Assembly (NCBI RefSeq): GCF_000260435.1
Contig: NZ_BACQ01000014.1
Coordinates: 24,595 to 88,594, forward strand
Direction of reading: 5' to 3'
Origin: Lacticaseibacillus zeae DSM 20178 = KCTC 3804
GTDB taxonomy: Bacteria > Bacillota > Bacilli > Lactobacillales > Lactobacillaceae
DNA length: 64,000 bases
The notes beneath the pieces were generated by a model. The model saw nothing but the letters and a program-made list of their open reading frames with translations, did not search any database and was not told where the DNA came from. Made by a program: the position numbers and the translations under genes. Positions within the stretch are counted from its first letter, which is position 1; each line of letters starts with the position of its first letter. This document shows, piece after piece, positions 27,761 to 38,031 of this stretch.

Positions 27761-30547
27761 TTATTTGTCAAACCCGTTTGCAACTGCTTCAGGGTAGTTG
27801 GCTTCAACAATGGCGGCACAGCGACTGCATAATTCCGGCAATTTAGGATCGGTGCCGATGTCTGTCCGAACCATCCGGCAACGTGGGCATACTTCCCCTT
27901 TAGCGTGGGTCACAACCACTGCCATATCTTCAAACTGTTCAGCATTGGCTGGCGCTTTGGCATCGCTTGGCGCAACTTCAAAGTGACTGGTGATCAACAG
28001 TTGCATCACATTAGCTTCAACATCATCCAACATGTCACGAACCGGCCCGGATGGATACACCGTAACTGCTGCTTCCATGGACTTGCCGATCACCTTGTTG
28101 TCTCGCGCAACTTCAAGCGCCTTTTGCACTTCGGAACGGAAATCCATGAATGCTGACCAAATGTCGAGTAACTGATCCTCGTCGTCAAAATGCGTGACGT
28201 CCGGCATGTCAGACAAGGCAGCGTAAGCAGTATCCTGTTTCAGATACGGCCAAACTTCTTCCGCTGTATGCGGCAAAATTGGCGTCAACAACTTCGTCAA
28301 ATCTAGCAAAGCAGTATACATCACTGTCTGCATGCTCCGCCGCTTAGGATCGTTTTGGGCCTCAATATACACCACATCCTTGGCAACGTCGAGATAAAAA
28401 GCACTCAGATCGTTGACCAGGAAACTGCTGATGGTTTTTTCAACCGTTGCAAAATCGTAGACATCATAAGCCGCCTTGACCTTAGCAATGACTTGGTTGA
28501 GCCGAACCATGAGATAACGATCAACGGAGCCGAGGTCGTCATACGCAATGGCATCCTTTTGCGGATCAAAATCACCGGTATTAGCCACCATAAACCGCAA
28601 CGTATTGCGAATTTTACGATAAGCTTCGGATGTCTGGGCAAAATTGTCGACTGAAACGCGAACATCAGACGAAGAGTCCACGGTTGCAACCCACAGCCGT
28701 ATGATCTCGGCGCCAAACTGCTTTTCAATTGTGGCAGGCACAATGGTATTGCCTAGGCTTTTACTCATTTTCCGACCCTTGCCATCAAGCGTAAAGCCTT
28801 GCGACAGGATGCCGCGATATGGGGCGACCCCGGTTGCGGCAACGCTGGTAATCAAGCTAGAGTTAAACCAACCGCGATACTGGTCGGATCCTTCCAGATA
28901 CAGATCAGCCGGGAAGCTTAATTCCGGGCGTTGGGCTAAGACTGCCTGGTGCGATGAACCTGAGTCGAACCAGACATCCATGATATCCTTTTCTTTGGTA
29001 AATTGGCCATGCGGGCTATGCGGGTTCGTGTACCCTTCCGGCAAAAGATCCTTAGCCTCGCGTTCAAACCAGACGTTGGATCCATATTTGCCAAACAAGT
29101 CGGCGACATGGTTAATGGTTTCTTCTTCGATAATCGGTTCGCCATCTTCAGCGTAGAAAATCGGGAGCGGAACCCCCCATGCACGTTGACGAGAAATGAC
29201 CCAGTCACCGCGATCACGAATCATATTATACAGACGGGTCTTACCCCAACTAGGCTTAAAGTCGACCGTATCAATCGCCTTCAAAATCTGATCACGGAAA
29301 GCTTCAACTGAAGCAAACCATTGCGTTGTGGCCCGGAAAATGACCGGCTTTTTGGTCCGCCAATCATGCGGGTAACTATGGGTGAAGAAATCCAGTTTCA
29401 ACAGTGCGCCTTTTTCGGTCAAGGCTTTGGTGATGAGCTTATTGGCATCATCATAAAAGACCCCTTCAAATCCCGGCGCATTTTCGTTCATGTAACCTTT
29501 GGCGTCAACGACTGAAATCACGGGCAAGCCATATTTCATGCCGACTTTGTAGTCATCTTCCCCGTGTCCAGGAGCGGTATGAACCAAGCCGGTCCCAGCG
29601 TCAAGCGTGACGTGGTCAGCTTCCATAACCAAGCTCGTACGATCATACAGAGGATGCTTAGCCGTCATTTTGTCCATGGCAGTGCCTTTGAAAGTTTTGA
29701 GAATCTTAGGCTGATCCCAACCGATTTCTTCGGCGACGCGGTCAAGCAGTTCAGCCGCCACAACATACTTGTGGTCACCAACTTGGACCTGAACATAATC
29801 AAACCGCGGATTAACCGCAATGCCGTAATTGGCCGGAATGGTCCAAGGCGTGGTTGTCCAGATAACCAGCGACGTATCCTGATCCAGCAAGCCCTTGCCG
29901 TCAACTACCGGAAACGCAACATAAATCGACGGTGATTTATCATCATGATATTCGATTTCGGCTTCGGCCAACGTCGATTCAGATGACCATGACCAGTAAA
30001 CTGGCTTCAAGCCATGGTAAATGTAGCCTTTTTTCGCCATTGCCCCGAAGACCCGGATCTCGCTGGCTTCATAGGCATGATGCAGCGTAATGTATGGATG
30101 TTCCCAGTCACCCATGACACCTAACCGTTTAAAATCGGTCCGCTGCTTATCAATTTCCTTCATGGCAAATTGCCGACACAACTCCCGATAATCCGTCATG
30201 GACATCTCTTTGCGTTTGACCCCTTGTTTGGCCAATTGCTGTTCGATCGGCAGTCCGTGAGTATCCCAGCCAGGAACATAGGGTGCCCGAAAACCGTTCA
30301 TTGACTTGTACCGAACAATAATATCCTTACTGATCTTATTCAAGGCATGGCCCATATGGATATTGCCGTTAGCAAATGGTGGGCCATCATGCAACATGAA
30401 GGTCGGTTTGCCTTCATTTAATTTCTGTCGCTGCTCATAGACATGATCTTCGTCCCACTTTTTCTGCCAAACCGGTTCGTTCTTTGGTAATCCGGCGCGC
30501 ATCGGGAAAGTTGTCTTCCCCATATTCAACGTATCTTTAATTTTCAC
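27761..30547 (-). CDS. ileS: Isoleucyl-tRNA synthetase
   Basis: Charges tRNA-Ile and edits valine. The class I signature HMGHALNK is near residue 60, KMSKSLGNT near 595, and the C-terminal zinc cysteines are CPRCRMV and CSRCAAIV. 928 aa, normal for the bacterial type. The GTG at 30547 has AAAGGAG 8 nt upstream; the frame is open further into the T-box leader, which is not coding. Controlled by the T-box at 30576-30790. Confidence 0.97.
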   Translation of the reverse strand: MKIKDTLNMGKTTFPMRAGLPKNEPVWQKKWDEDHVYEQRQKLNEGKPTFMLHDGPPFANGNIHMGHALNKISKDIIVRYKSMNGFRAPYVPGWDTHGLPIEQQLAKQGVKRKEMSMTDYRELCRQFAMKEIDKQRTDFKRLGVMGDWEHPYITLHHAYEASEIRVFGAMAKKGYIYHGLKPVYWSWSSESTLAEAEIEYHDDKSPSIYVAFPVVDGKGLLDQDTSLVIWTTTPWTIPANYGIAVNPRFDYVQVQVGDHKYVVAAELLDRVAEEIGWDQPKILKTFKGTAMDKMTAKHPLYDRTSLVMEADHVTLDAGTGLVHTAPGHGEDDYKVGMKYGLPVISVVDAKGYMNENAPGFEGVFYDDANKLITKALTEKGALLKLDFFTHSYPHDWRTKKPVIFRATTQWFASVEAFRDQILKAIDTVDFKPSWGKTRLYNMIRDRGDWVISRQRAWGVPLPIFYAEDGEPIIEEETINHVADLFGKYGSNVWFEREAKDLLPEGYTNPHSPHGQFTKEKDIMDVWFDSGSSHQAVLAQRPELSFPADLYLEGSDQYRGWFNSSLITSVAATGVAPYRGILSQGFTLDGKGRKMSKSLGNTIVPATIEKQFGAEIIRLWVATVDSSSDVRVSVDNFAQTSEAYRKIRNTLRFMVANTGDFDPQKDAIAYDDLGSVDRYLMVRLNQVIAKVKAAYDVYDFATVEKTISSFLVNDLSAFYLDVAKDVVYIEAQNDPKRRSMQTVMYTALLDLTKLLTPILPHTAEEVWPYLKQDTAYAALSDMPDVTHFDDEDQLLDIWSAFMDFRSEVQKALEVARDNKVIGKSMEAAVTVYPSGPVRDMLDDVEANVMQLLITSHFEVAPSDAKAPANAEQFEDMAVVVTHAKGEVCPRCRMVRTDIGTDPKLPELCSRCAAIVEANYPEAVANGFDK

Positions 30548-30575
30548 GTGTCCCGCTCCTTTTGTTGATTGAATG

Positions 30576-30790
30576 AAAAAAGCCCGCCCTATATTAGGAC
30601 GAGCAAACGTGGTACCACCTAACTTCAGGGAACAAGTCCCCCTCAGTGATTGCTTAACGGTGATCAACCGGTCCCGCTTATTGACTCGGCGAGACAACTG
30701 CGAACTGATATCATCAAGCGGTACGTGCCAGGCTCACACCTAATTCCTGGCTCGCTGCAAAGGGGACCGCTAAACGACGCGTGTTCATAC
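30576..30790 (-). ncRNA. T-box leader of ileS
   Basis: The minus strand has the T-box core AGGTGGTACCACG (complement at 30609-30620) and a terminator CGTCCTAATATAGGGCGGGC then TTTTTT (30606-30576). A Stem I region holds a candidate specifier ATC at 30709-30707 (Ile). Uncharged tRNA-Ile would stabilise the antiterminator. It begins right after the divIVA stop, so its promoter must lie in or before divIVA. Confidence 0.92.
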
Positions 30791-30794
30791 GTTT

Positions 30795-31580
30795 TTAGAC
30801 ATTTTGATCGGTTGTCGCATCAGAATCGTCACTGGTTGATTCACTTGATTCTGATTCCGATTCGGCAGTCGCTGAATCAGCCGGTGTCGCTTCAGCATTT
30901 GCTGAGCTTGAGGTTGCACTTTGATCATCTGGGAAAATAATCTCCGTGTAGGCATCGGCACCGGAAGCTGCTCCCTTAGAGTTTACGAAACCAGCTGGCG
31001 AATTGTCAAGTGATTCCTGACTCGGGTCCGTGGTATCCGGGGCTTCAGGTGAACTGGAAAGCAATTCTTTCCACTCCGGACTCTTCACAACTTCAAGCTG
31101 CGATTCTAGCATGACCTGCAATCGCTGACGGAAAACCCGGCTTTGGCGTTTGAGATCCTCGGTCTGAACGGAAATATTTTGCCGCTTCAGTTCCGCATCA
31201 TGCAACGTCTGCTCCGTTTGCGCCTGCGCCTGGTGCATCTTTTGATCGGCATCGGATTTCGCCCGATTCAGAATCGCCTGGGCATCCTGCTGTGCTTGTT
31301 GCTTGATCAGATCAGCTTCCTGATGCGCACTATTTTTGACTTTTTCAGCACTCTCTTGCGCCACAATGATTGACTGGTTCAAGGCTTCCTTCATGTCCGT
31401 AAAATACCGAACCTTTTCCTTGGCATCTGCAAGTTCCTTTTTAAGTCCTTCATTGTCCTTAATCAGACTGCTGTAATCTTTAACGATCTGGGCAAGGAAG
31501 TCATTCACTTCATCCTTGTCATAACCGCGCATTTTGCTGCTAAATTCTTTATTATGAATGTCCAGTGGACTTAAAGCCAT
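30795..31580 (-). CDS. divIVA: Cell-division protein DivIVA
   Basis: Coiled-coil protein that marks curved membrane at septa and poles and organises division or Min proteins. The N-terminal membrane-binding domain is typical (LSPLDIHNKEFSSKMRGYDKDEVNDFLAQI), followed by long coiled coil to about residue 150 and an acidic Ser/Glu/Asp-rich tail (SESESSESTSDDSD). 261 aa. Last morphogene of the dcw cluster, before ileS, as in other Bacilli. Confidence 0.96.
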   Translation of the reverse strand: MALSPLDIHNKEFSSKMRGYDKDEVNDFLAQIVKDYSSLIKDNEGLKKELADAKEKVRYFTDMKEALNQSIIVAQESAEKVKNSAHQEADLIKQQAQQDAQAILNRAKSDADQKMHQAQAQTEQTLHDAELKRQNISVQTEDLKRQSRVFRQRLQVMLESQLEVVKSPEWKELLSSSPEAPDTTDPSQESLDNSPAGFVNSKGAASGADAYTEIIFPDDQSATSSSANAEATPADSATAESESESSESTSDDSDATTDQNV

Positions 31581-31646
31581 AAAATGGTCCTCCTTGTATA
31601 GATGAGCGCCAGCTTGGTTCTTGCGCCGCCGGTTCGCACTTCCCTT

Positions 31647-31765
31647 AACGCGCTCCCTTAGCGCAGAAGCCTGCGTGTAAGGACCTTGGTCGCAATGGCA
31701 AAGACCCCGCCATCACGCCCAAAGTCACTTACACTCCGGCTTCTAACCGCGCCAGCTCGCGCTCA
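31647..31765 (+). repeat. Family A palindromic repeat, copy A3
   Basis: It fills the gap between ylmH and divIVA inside the division gene run. The left terminal arm is more diverged than in A1, but the central GCGTGTAAGGACCTTGG and the matching ACTTACACTCC are intact. It would form a large hairpin in the ylmH-divIVA mRNA. Confidence 0.82.
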
Positions 31766-31768
31766 TCC

Positions 31769-32548
31769 TTACTTATGAATAACCGCCGCCGACACGCGCA
31801 ACTTACCTTTTTTAGTTTCACCAAGAATCGCATCCAGTCGCAAGCGGCCGAAACCGCGAACCGAGATGATATCCGACGTCGCAACTTCAGCGTCCGGCGC
31901 CTCGTTTTCACCGAAATTCAACCGGACTTTTCCGCCTTGAATCAAAACCTTGGCGCGTTGTCGCGACATATTGAAACCATGCGCCACAACCGTATCGAGT
32001 CGCAACGCACTGATTGAAAAATCGATCGGTTCCCAGTCGTTCTCGGGAGTGACCGCCTGATCTAACGGATAGTCGGTAAAGTGAACGCCGACACGGCCGA
32101 TTTTCGTGATATTGCTCATGACCCAGTCTTCCATGTGGGCGGCCACAAAGAATTGCCACGTTTGCCCGTCAGTAATGATATCGCCAAAAACATCGCGATC
32201 CAGTCCGGCGTTTAATAATGTTCCTTGAATCGTACTATGATGCATCTCGGCAAACTTTTCCGGATACACAATCTGCAACAAGCGAATGTCAAAATCATCC
32301 GGTTGTGCTTCATAATAATCCGGTGCAAAAATCAACCGTTGGCGCTCAGCATGCGGATATCCGCCAAAATGCATGAGTTTCATGTCATCGTGGGCACTGA
32401 TCAGACTGTCAGCGATTAAACGCTGTCGGGGATCGGTAAAATCAGTCAATACAGCTCGATACTCGGTCCGAGCCGTTTCGACTAATTCAGCGAAATGGTC
32501 GATCAGTGCTGCTTCGTCTTTTCGAAAATGTTGATAGATGGCGTCCAT
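31769..32548 (-). CDS. ylmH: YlmH, S4-domain RNA-binding protein
   Basis: 259 aa. The C-terminal S4 domain (DTVVAHGFNMSRQRAKVLIQ, about residue 180) binds RNA; the N-terminal half is the YlmH-specific region (FGGYPHAERQRLIFAPDYY). YlmH-family proteins act on stalled or recycling ribosomal large subunits and are encoded in the dcw cluster. Follows ylmG by 6 nt. Confidence 0.92.
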   Translation of the reverse strand: MDAIYQHFRKDEAALIDHFAELVETARTEYRAVLTDFTDPRQRLIADSLISAHDDMKLMHFGGYPHAERQRLIFAPDYYEAQPDDFDIRLLQIVYPEKFAEMHHSTIQGTLLNAGLDRDVFGDIITDGQTWQFFVAAHMEDWVMSNITKIGRVGVHFTDYPLDQAVTPENDWEPIDFSISALRLDTVVAHGFNMSRQRAKVLIQGGKVRLNFGENEAPDAEVATSDIISVRGFGRLRLDAILGETKKGKLRVSAAVIHK

Positions 32549-32554
32549 GATTTG

Positions 32555-32842
32555 TCACCCAATTAATTGAACGAGTATCAGGAATAAACGCGACCAGCCG
32601 AACTTAATCAGCGAAAGCACGAAGAACGCCAGGATCGGAGAAAGATCCAACCCGGCAATTGCGGGAATGAACCGCCGGAAAATACTTAAAAACGGATCAA
32701 CCCACCGTTCCAGGAAGCGATCAATCGCCGTCCCTTGAGCGTTAGGAAACCATGAAATCAGAATGTAAACAAACACCATGATCATGTATAAGTAAATCGC
32801 CCAGTCACCGACTCGGTATAATGCATACAGAAAATTGAACAC
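32555..32842 (-). CDS. ylmG: YggT/YlmG family membrane protein
   Basis: 95 aa with two membrane segments (AIYLYMIMVFVYILISWFP and LSPILAFFVLSLIKFGW...) separated by the family motif FLERWVDPFLSIFRRFIP. Conserved between sepF and ylmH; a role in division-site or membrane-protein organisation is suspected but not proven. Confidence 0.9.
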   Translation of the reverse strand: MFNFLYALYRVGDWAIYLYMIMVFVYILISWFPNAQGTAIDRFLERWVDPFLSIFRRFIPAIAGLDLSPILAFFVLSLIKFGWSRLFLILVQLIG

Positions 32843-32854
32843 TTGACACCTCGT

Positions 32855-33313
32855 TTAGTGTTGTGATGAAAGATCCAAACCGTCAGAATCAATGGTGCTG
32901 GCTAAGGAGCCATCAATTTCAAAATTGGCTGGCGTAACCAAGAAAATCGACTCACCGATCCGCTTAATCTCACCATTAATCGCGTAGACCGTGCCCGTAA
33001 GAAAATCAACAATCCGTCTGGCATCATCTGCGCCAATCCGATCAAAATTAATAACGACCGCCCGATTATTCAGTAGATGCGAGCCAATCTCCTTGGCATC
33101 TGAATAAATTCTGGGTTCAAACACCACAATTTTAGCAGCCTTCCCGGTCGGTGCAGCCATCGCGACGACCTTGTTACCGCGGTAATGATTCACATCCCGA
33201 TCCTCCGGCTGCGCTGCCTGCGTCTGTTCGTCTTCTTGGTCCTGATAATCATCTTCATCATCATCCATGGCAAAGAAGTTGTTGAATTTTTCGCCTAACT
33301 TACCAAACGCCAT
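32855..33313 (-). CDS. sepF: Cell-division protein SepF
   Basis: 152-aa FtsZ-binding protein that bundles Z filaments and anchors them to the membrane. The N-terminal amphipathic segment AFGKLGEKFNNFFAM is the membrane anchor, followed by an acidic linker (DDDEDDYQDQEDE) and the SepF domain (VVINFDRIGADDARRIVDFLTG). The ATG at 33313 has GGAGG upstream. No ylmE gene is present between ftsZ and sepF, unlike in Bacillus. Confidence 0.95.
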   Translation of the reverse strand: MAFGKLGEKFNNFFAMDDDEDDYQDQEDEQTQAAQPEDRDVNHYRGNKVVAMAAPTGKAAKIVVFEPRIYSDAKEIGSHLLNNRAVVINFDRIGADDARRIVDFLTGTVYAINGEIKRIGESIFLVTPANFEIDGSLASTIDSDGLDLSSQH

Positions 33314-33330
33314 GTTCCATGACCTCCTGA

Positions 33331-34593
33331 CTATTGACGCCGACGCTTAAAGAACGGCGGCTGGTCGTCGCTTCCGGCATCGTCTGCATTGGTTTGATTT
33401 TCAAAAATATCAAAATCTTTTTTCTTCACATTGTTCATGTCATCGGAACTTGGTGTTTGTCGTTTACTTGGCTCGCGCCGCAAATCCCAATTGCCAAATG
33501 GATCGTCACTCTGCGCTGACTGATCGTCATGCTGATCGCTGCCTGCAAATGCCGGGCGATAAGCATCATTCCCTTTGTCGCGATCAGCACCCCGGGTCTG
33601 TGCAGCCGGCCGCCGTGAGCTTTCACGACGCTGGTCTTCTTCTTCAATACCAGTGGCAATGACGGTCACAACGACTTCATCGCCAAGTTCTTCATTGATG
33701 GAAGTTCCGAAAATGATGTTAACGTCGTCTTTGGCAGCATCGGCAACAATTTGCGAAGCATCCTGTGCCTCAAACAAACTGAGGTCCGGTCCGCCTGTAA
33801 TATTCAGCAACACCTGTTTGGCTCCGCTGATATTGACTTCCAATAATGGACTGGAAATCGCCTTTTTCGTCGCTTCGACCGTCCGGTTTTCGCCGGTGGC
33901 ACTGCCGATTCCCATCAAGGCGGAACCTTGGTTGGCCATCACAGTTTTAACATCGGCAAAATCAAGGTTAACGTATCCAGGACTGGTGATCAGATCGGAG
34001 ATGCCCTGAACCCCTTGACGTAAGACGTTATCCGCTGCATGGAACGCTTCAAGCATCGGGGTCTTCTTGTCCACGATCTCAAGCAGGCGGTTATTGGCGA
34101 TAATGACCAGCGTATCGACATGTTCCTTTAACTGAGCAATGCCTTCAGTGGCGTTTTTGGCCCGCTTAGGCCCCTCAAAGGTGAATGGTCGGGTAACCAC
34201 CCCAACCGTCAAAGCACCTTGGTCTTTGGCAATTTTAGCTACGATCGGAGCTGCACCGGTACCGGAGCCGCCACCCATGCCGGCCGTGACAAAGATCATA
34301 TCGGCACCTTGTAATGCGGCACCAATCGCCTCTTCACTTTCTTCCGCAGCCTTCTGCCCGATTTCCGGATTGGAACCGGCGCCCAAGCCGCGCGTTAATT
34401 TCGGTCCAAGCTGGATCTTGGTTTCTGCATTGCTGGCATTCAGCGCCTGCAAATCGGTATTGGCAGCGATAAATTCAACACCTTTAACGTCTTCGGCAAT
34501 CATGCGATTAATGGCATTGCCACCCGCACCGCCAACACCGATAACTTTGATGTTGGCGCCTTTTTCACTCTGTGCGTCCATTTGAAAATCCAT
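33331..34593 (-). CDS. ftsZ: Cell-division GTPase FtsZ
   Basis: Tubulin-like GTPase that forms the Z ring. The GTP-binding signature [10 protein letters not shown] is near residue 108 and the catalytic T7 loop region [11 protein letters not shown] near residue 208. A flexible Arg/Asp/Gln-rich linker (about 315-405) ends in [12 protein letters not shown], the C-terminal peptide that binds FtsA and SepF. 420 aa. AGGAGG lies 7 nt before the ATG at 34593, 24 nt after ftsA. Confidence 0.98.
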   Translation of the reverse strand: MDFQMDAQSEKGANIKVIGVGGAGGNAINRMIAEDVKGVEFIAANTDLQALNASNAETKIQLGPKLTRGLGAGSNPEIGQKAAEESEEAIGAALQGADMIFVTAGMGGGSGTGAAPIVAKIAKDQGALTVGVVTRPFTFEGPKRAKNATEGIAQLKEHVDTLVIIANNRLLEIVDKKTPMLEAFHAADNVLRQGVQGISDLITSPGYVNLDFADVKTVMANQGSALMGIGSATGENRTVEATKKAISSPLLEVNISGAKQVLLNITGGPDLSLFEAQDASQIVADAAKDDVNIIFGTSINEELGDEVVVTVIATGIEEEDQRRESSRRPAAQTRGADRDKGNDAYRPAFAGSDQHDDQSAQSDDPFGNWDLRREPSKRQTPSSDDMNNVKKKDFDIFENQTNADDAGSDDQPPFFKRRRQ

Positions 34594-34617
34594 TCGTGTT
34601 CCTCCTAGAATCGAGAT

Positions 34618-35967
34618 TTATTCAAAGAAATTACCAAAGAACCGGCGCAAGGCAGATGGCTCCTTAGACTTGGTTTTGTCTGTCTGCTTGTCGGGCTTGC
34701 GCTTGACGAGACGTTGGCCTTCCGAAGCAGCGGTTTGTTCTGGCTGTTTTTGCGGTGCCGGTGATGGTGACGATGATGGTATCTGCGCCCCGTCAACCAT
34801 AAACGGCGTTGGCAGAACGCTGGAAACTAGCATTTCGATATCGGTCATCTGAGCAGCATATTTAATCAGTGCCAGTCCTTCCGTAAATGAAGGATGGCGA
34901 AGACCCATGTCATCCGGAATGAAGCGTTTGACTGGGCGATCAAAAATATCCTGTGCTAATTCTGTCACCCCTGGCAGTGCCGTTGTACCACCGGTGATCA
35001 CAACACCACCCGGTAGCTCAAGTGCGTTGACGGCATCGAGTGCCTTTCTGAGACGCTTAAATATTTGTGCGACCCGCGCTTCGATGATTTCCGATAAGTA
35101 TTTTTCCGAAATCATCGCCGGTTCGTGTTTACCGACAACGGTTACGGGGAAGGTTTCTTCTTCGCTAGTAGCTAGCGAATCGGCATTGCCGTATTCACGT
35201 TTTAACTTCTCTGCATCCGTAAAGCTCGTGTTTAGTACGACGGAAATATCTTTGGTGATATATTCGCCGCCTTCTTGATCGACCGACGTAAACTTGAGCT
35301 TGCGGTCATGAATAACGGCCGCTGTGCTTTGGCCGCCACCCATATCAATCAAGACCGTACCGAAGTCTTGTTCCCCATCAGTCAACGCCAACCGGCCAAT
35401 CGCCAGTGGCGAAATAACCAGTCCGCCAACCCGTAACCCAGCTTTTTCAATAGCTTTTTTCGTGTTATGAATCACGGTTTTGGGAACCGTTAGCATGATG
35501 CCGCGCATTTCCAGCCGAACGCCTAACATCCCACGAGGATCCTTGATATCGTCAAACCCGTCAACGATAAATTCGGTCGGAACCAGTGATAATGTTTCAC
35601 GCTCAGGCGGTAGGTTGCGAACCAATGCAGCCGCAGCAACACTGCGGACATCGTTGTCGGAGATCTCTTTGTTCTCCTCACCAACGGCAATCATCCCCGA
35701 AACCTGTTCAATTTGCAGCATATTGGCAGGGATGCCAGCCACAACCCGATCGATCTTGATATTTGCCTTGTCTTCAGCTTGGGCAACGGCCGCCTGAATC
35801 ACCGCGACTGCCTTATCGATGTCAACGATCACCCCACGACTAACGCCTTCAGACCGCTGACTTCCCACACCAATAACATTCATTTGTCCCTGTACTGCTT
35901 CGGCAACAATGACTTTTATTGAGGTGGTTCCGATATCAAGTCCAACGTAAATACCTTGATTATCCAT
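34618..35967 (-). CDS. ftsA: Cell-division protein FtsA
   Basis: Actin-like protein that tethers FtsZ to the membrane. Phosphate 1 motif YVGLDIGTTSIKVIV at residue 7, phosphate 2 VLIDMGGGQS near 205, and the adenosine motif GVVITGGTTALPGV near 328. A Pro/Gln/Lys-rich linker ends in the amphipathic membrane-targeting helix ALRRFFGNFFE. 449 aa. The ATG at 35967 has AAGGAGG upstream. Confidence 0.98.
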   Translation of the reverse strand: MDNQGIYVGLDIGTTSIKVIVAEAVQGQMNVIGVGSQRSEGVSRGVIVDIDKAVAVIQAAVAQAEDKANIKIDRVVAGIPANMLQIEQVSGMIAVGEENKEISDNDVRSVAAAALVRNLPPERETLSLVPTEFIVDGFDDIKDPRGMLGVRLEMRGIMLTVPKTVIHNTKKAIEKAGLRVGGLVISPLAIGRLALTDGEQDFGTVLIDMGGGQSTAAVIHDRKLKFTSVDQEGGEYITKDISVVLNTSFTDAEKLKREYGNADSLATSEEETFPVTVVGKHEPAMISEKYLSEIIEARVAQIFKRLRKALDAVNALELPGGVVITGGTTALPGVTELAQDIFDRPVKRFIPDDMGLRHPSFTEGLALIKYAAQMTDIEMLVSSVLPTPFMVDGAQIPSSSPSPAPQKQPEQTAASEGQRLVKRKPDKQTDKTKSKEPSALRRFFGNFFE

Positions 35968-36079
35968 GTATCGGGAACCTCCTTGTGTAACTTTTTAATC
36001 AACTTAATTTTCATATTAAAACGGTGCCATCATCAGTGTAACACACTCATTTTCTGATGAGAAAACAAACCTTACAAAA

Positions 36080-36940
36080 TCAGTCATTTGACGACTTTTC
36101 ACCACTTGAATATGGTCGCCAGAAAGCCCCGACTTCTAAATCAACGACGCCTTTTTTCTTGACCTGTGAAACAATTGCCGGATAGTACTTGATTTTTTTG
36201 GCAATGGTACGCGAATCGGCTATGATCCGATAGCCATCGCTCATATTCAAGGCAATCTGGTTGGGGTTGGCGTCGCCGCGGCTTGCGTCGATTTCCGAGA
36301 TATCGTGACGAATCGCGTCCGGGAACTGATTCAGCAGCTCAATCATTTTGGGTAATTCCTTGGCGGTAAACTCGGAAAACACGGGATAAGTGTCGACAGG
36401 CGTCTGTGTGCCCGCCTTGAGCACTTTGCCGGTAACCAGAACCTTATGGTAAGCATGATTCCGATATACATAACCAATGGTCTGATATTCCCTGGTGCGA
36501 ATGATAATTCGGTTGAACCCTTTTATGGTCAGACTGGCTTCTTTAATTTCCGGTAAAGATTTTTGCACCCGTTGCGCAATGTCATTTTTATGCACCAGCA
36601 CACTGAGCATTAAATCATTATCCGACAGTTTAGTTGCATTGATGACCTGCTGATCAGGAACCGTTGTGACCCCTTGGACGCTTACCAATCCGACTTTAGA
36701 TAGCGGACTGGCAAAATAGCCAAAAACCCCCAGCAAAAATAGCAGGGGGAGCAGGATCAACGCAAGGTTCTTGATCAGTTTACGCCGCCGCAAATTTTGA
36801 ATCTTCGGCAGCTCAACATCCAGCTTCGGCTTTCGGCGCCGATCATGTCGCGGCTTCTGTTGCTGACGCGCTTGATATTGCTGCCAGGGTGTCAGCGGAT
36901 CAGATTGCTGTTCTTTTTTTCGGAGCCAAGCCAAAGTCAT
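36080..36940 (-). CDS. divIB: Cell-division protein DivIB/FtsQ
   Basis: Bitopic divisome protein: a basic cytoplasmic head (about 60 residues), one membrane segment (LALILLPLLFLLGVFGYFA), then the external POTRA domain (SKVGLVSVQGVTTVPDQQV) and beta domain. It forms the DivIB-FtsL-DivIC complex that activates septal PBPs. The ATG at 36940 overlaps the murG stop as TGATG; a GTG at 36943 is the alternative. Confidence 0.95.
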   Translation of the reverse strand: MTLAWLRKKEQQSDPLTPWQQYQARQQQKPRHDRRRKPKLDVELPKIQNLRRRKLIKNLALILLPLLFLLGVFGYFASPLSKVGLVSVQGVTTVPDQQVINATKLSDNDLMLSVLVHKNDIAQRVQKSLPEIKEASLTIKGFNRIIIRTREYQTIGYVYRNHAYHKVLVTGKVLKAGTQTPVDTYPVFSEFTAKELPKMIELLNQFPDAIRHDISEIDASRGDANPNQIALNMSDGYRIIADSRTIAKKIKYYPAIVSQVKKKGVVDLEVGAFWRPYSSGEKSSND

Positions 36941-38031
36941 CACCTACGTTTCGAAAGGAGTGTTGTCATCACAGCGATCAGCTGATCACTGGCATCCGGT
37001 ACACCTAGTTTCTTTGATGCCTGCGCCATGGCGGCACGTTTGGCATCATCTTCCATGAGGGTCACGACCCGCTGGGGAAAATCTTGACCTAATTCAGGTT
37101 CGGTAATCGTCAGCGCCGCACCTTGTTTGGTTAAACTCTGTGCATTTAAATATTGATGGTGGTGGGTTACGTTAGGACTCGGAATCAGGATGGCCGGAAT
37201 GCCCAATGCCGTGATCTCCGCAAGCGTCGTCGCCCCGGCCCGGCTAATCAACAAACCGATATCCGGTAAGATTGACGGCATATCATCAATATATGGCACC
37301 ACCTTAATCGAAGACGGCAACGGTGGCAGAGATTTTTTGATCGTACCATAGTGGCTGCGTCCAGTTGCAAATAGCACTTGGAAATCCGCTTTGCCCCAAA
37401 TCGGCAATGCGGCTAAAACCGCCTCGTTGATCTTGGGTGCTCCGCGTGAACCGCCGAAAACCAATAAAGTACGCTTGTGAGGATCAAGTCCGAAATCCTT
37501 TAGACGGTCATTCGGTTTTAACCCGGCAACCTGCTGCGCTCGGGGATTGCCGGTTACCACCACTTTTTTTGCCGGAAACGCTGAAGCCACTTCAGGAAAA
37601 ACAATGGCGACGCGATCGACAAAATGGCTGAGAAACTTGTTTGTCACACCGGCAACCGAGTTCGATTCATGAATCACGGTTGGAATATGCATTTGCGCGG
37701 CAGCGAATAAAATCGCGCCGGAGACATAACCACCGGTACCGACTACAATATCTGGCTTGAAATCGCGCAGCAACTTTTTTGCCTGACCTAAACTGCCGAT
37801 AAACTTTTTGACTGTTGTCAGATTGCTCAAGGAAAGACTGCGCTTGAAGCCTTGCAGGTCGAGCGTTGCAAATTTCAGGCCGGTTGCTGGCACAATCCGA
37901 CTTTCCAAGCCATGCTCGGTGCCGACATAAAGGACATCATCGAGTTTACCTTCCGCCTTCAACGCCTCGATTAACGCCAAGGCCGGATAAATATGGCCAC
38001 CAGTACCGCCACCGGAAATAACCAGCCGCAT
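36940..38031 (-). CDS. murG: UDP-GlcNAc transferase MurG
   Basis: Adds GlcNAc to lipid I to make lipid II at the inner membrane face. GGGTGGHIYPALALIEAL at residue 8, the second Gly-rich loop FGGSRGAPKINE near 194, and the donor-site ISRAGATTLAEI near 263 are all present. 363 aa. Starts directly after the murD stop. Confidence 0.98.
   Translation of the reverse strand: MRLVISGGGTGGHIYPALALIEALKAEGKLDDVLYVGTEHGLESRIVPATGLKFATLDLQGFKRSLSLSNLTTVKKFIGSLGQAKKLLRDFKPDIVVGTGGYVSGAILFAAAQMHIPTVIHESNSVAGVTNKFLSHFVDRVAIVFPEVASAFPAKKVVVTGNPRAQQVAGLKPNDRLKDFGLDPHKRTLLVFGGSRGAPKINEAVLAALPIWGKADFQVLFATGRSHYGTIKKSLPPLPSSIKVVPYIDDMPSILPDIGLLISRAGATTLAEITALGIPAILIPSPNVTHHHQYLNAQSLTKQGAALTITEPELGQDFPQRVVTLMEDDAKRAAMAQASKKLGVPDASDQLIAVMTTLLSKRR

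Noticed and set aside
30548..30697. Extended N-terminus of IleS
   Set aside because: The extension reads through the T-box antiterminator and terminator, so it is a leader RNA and not coding.
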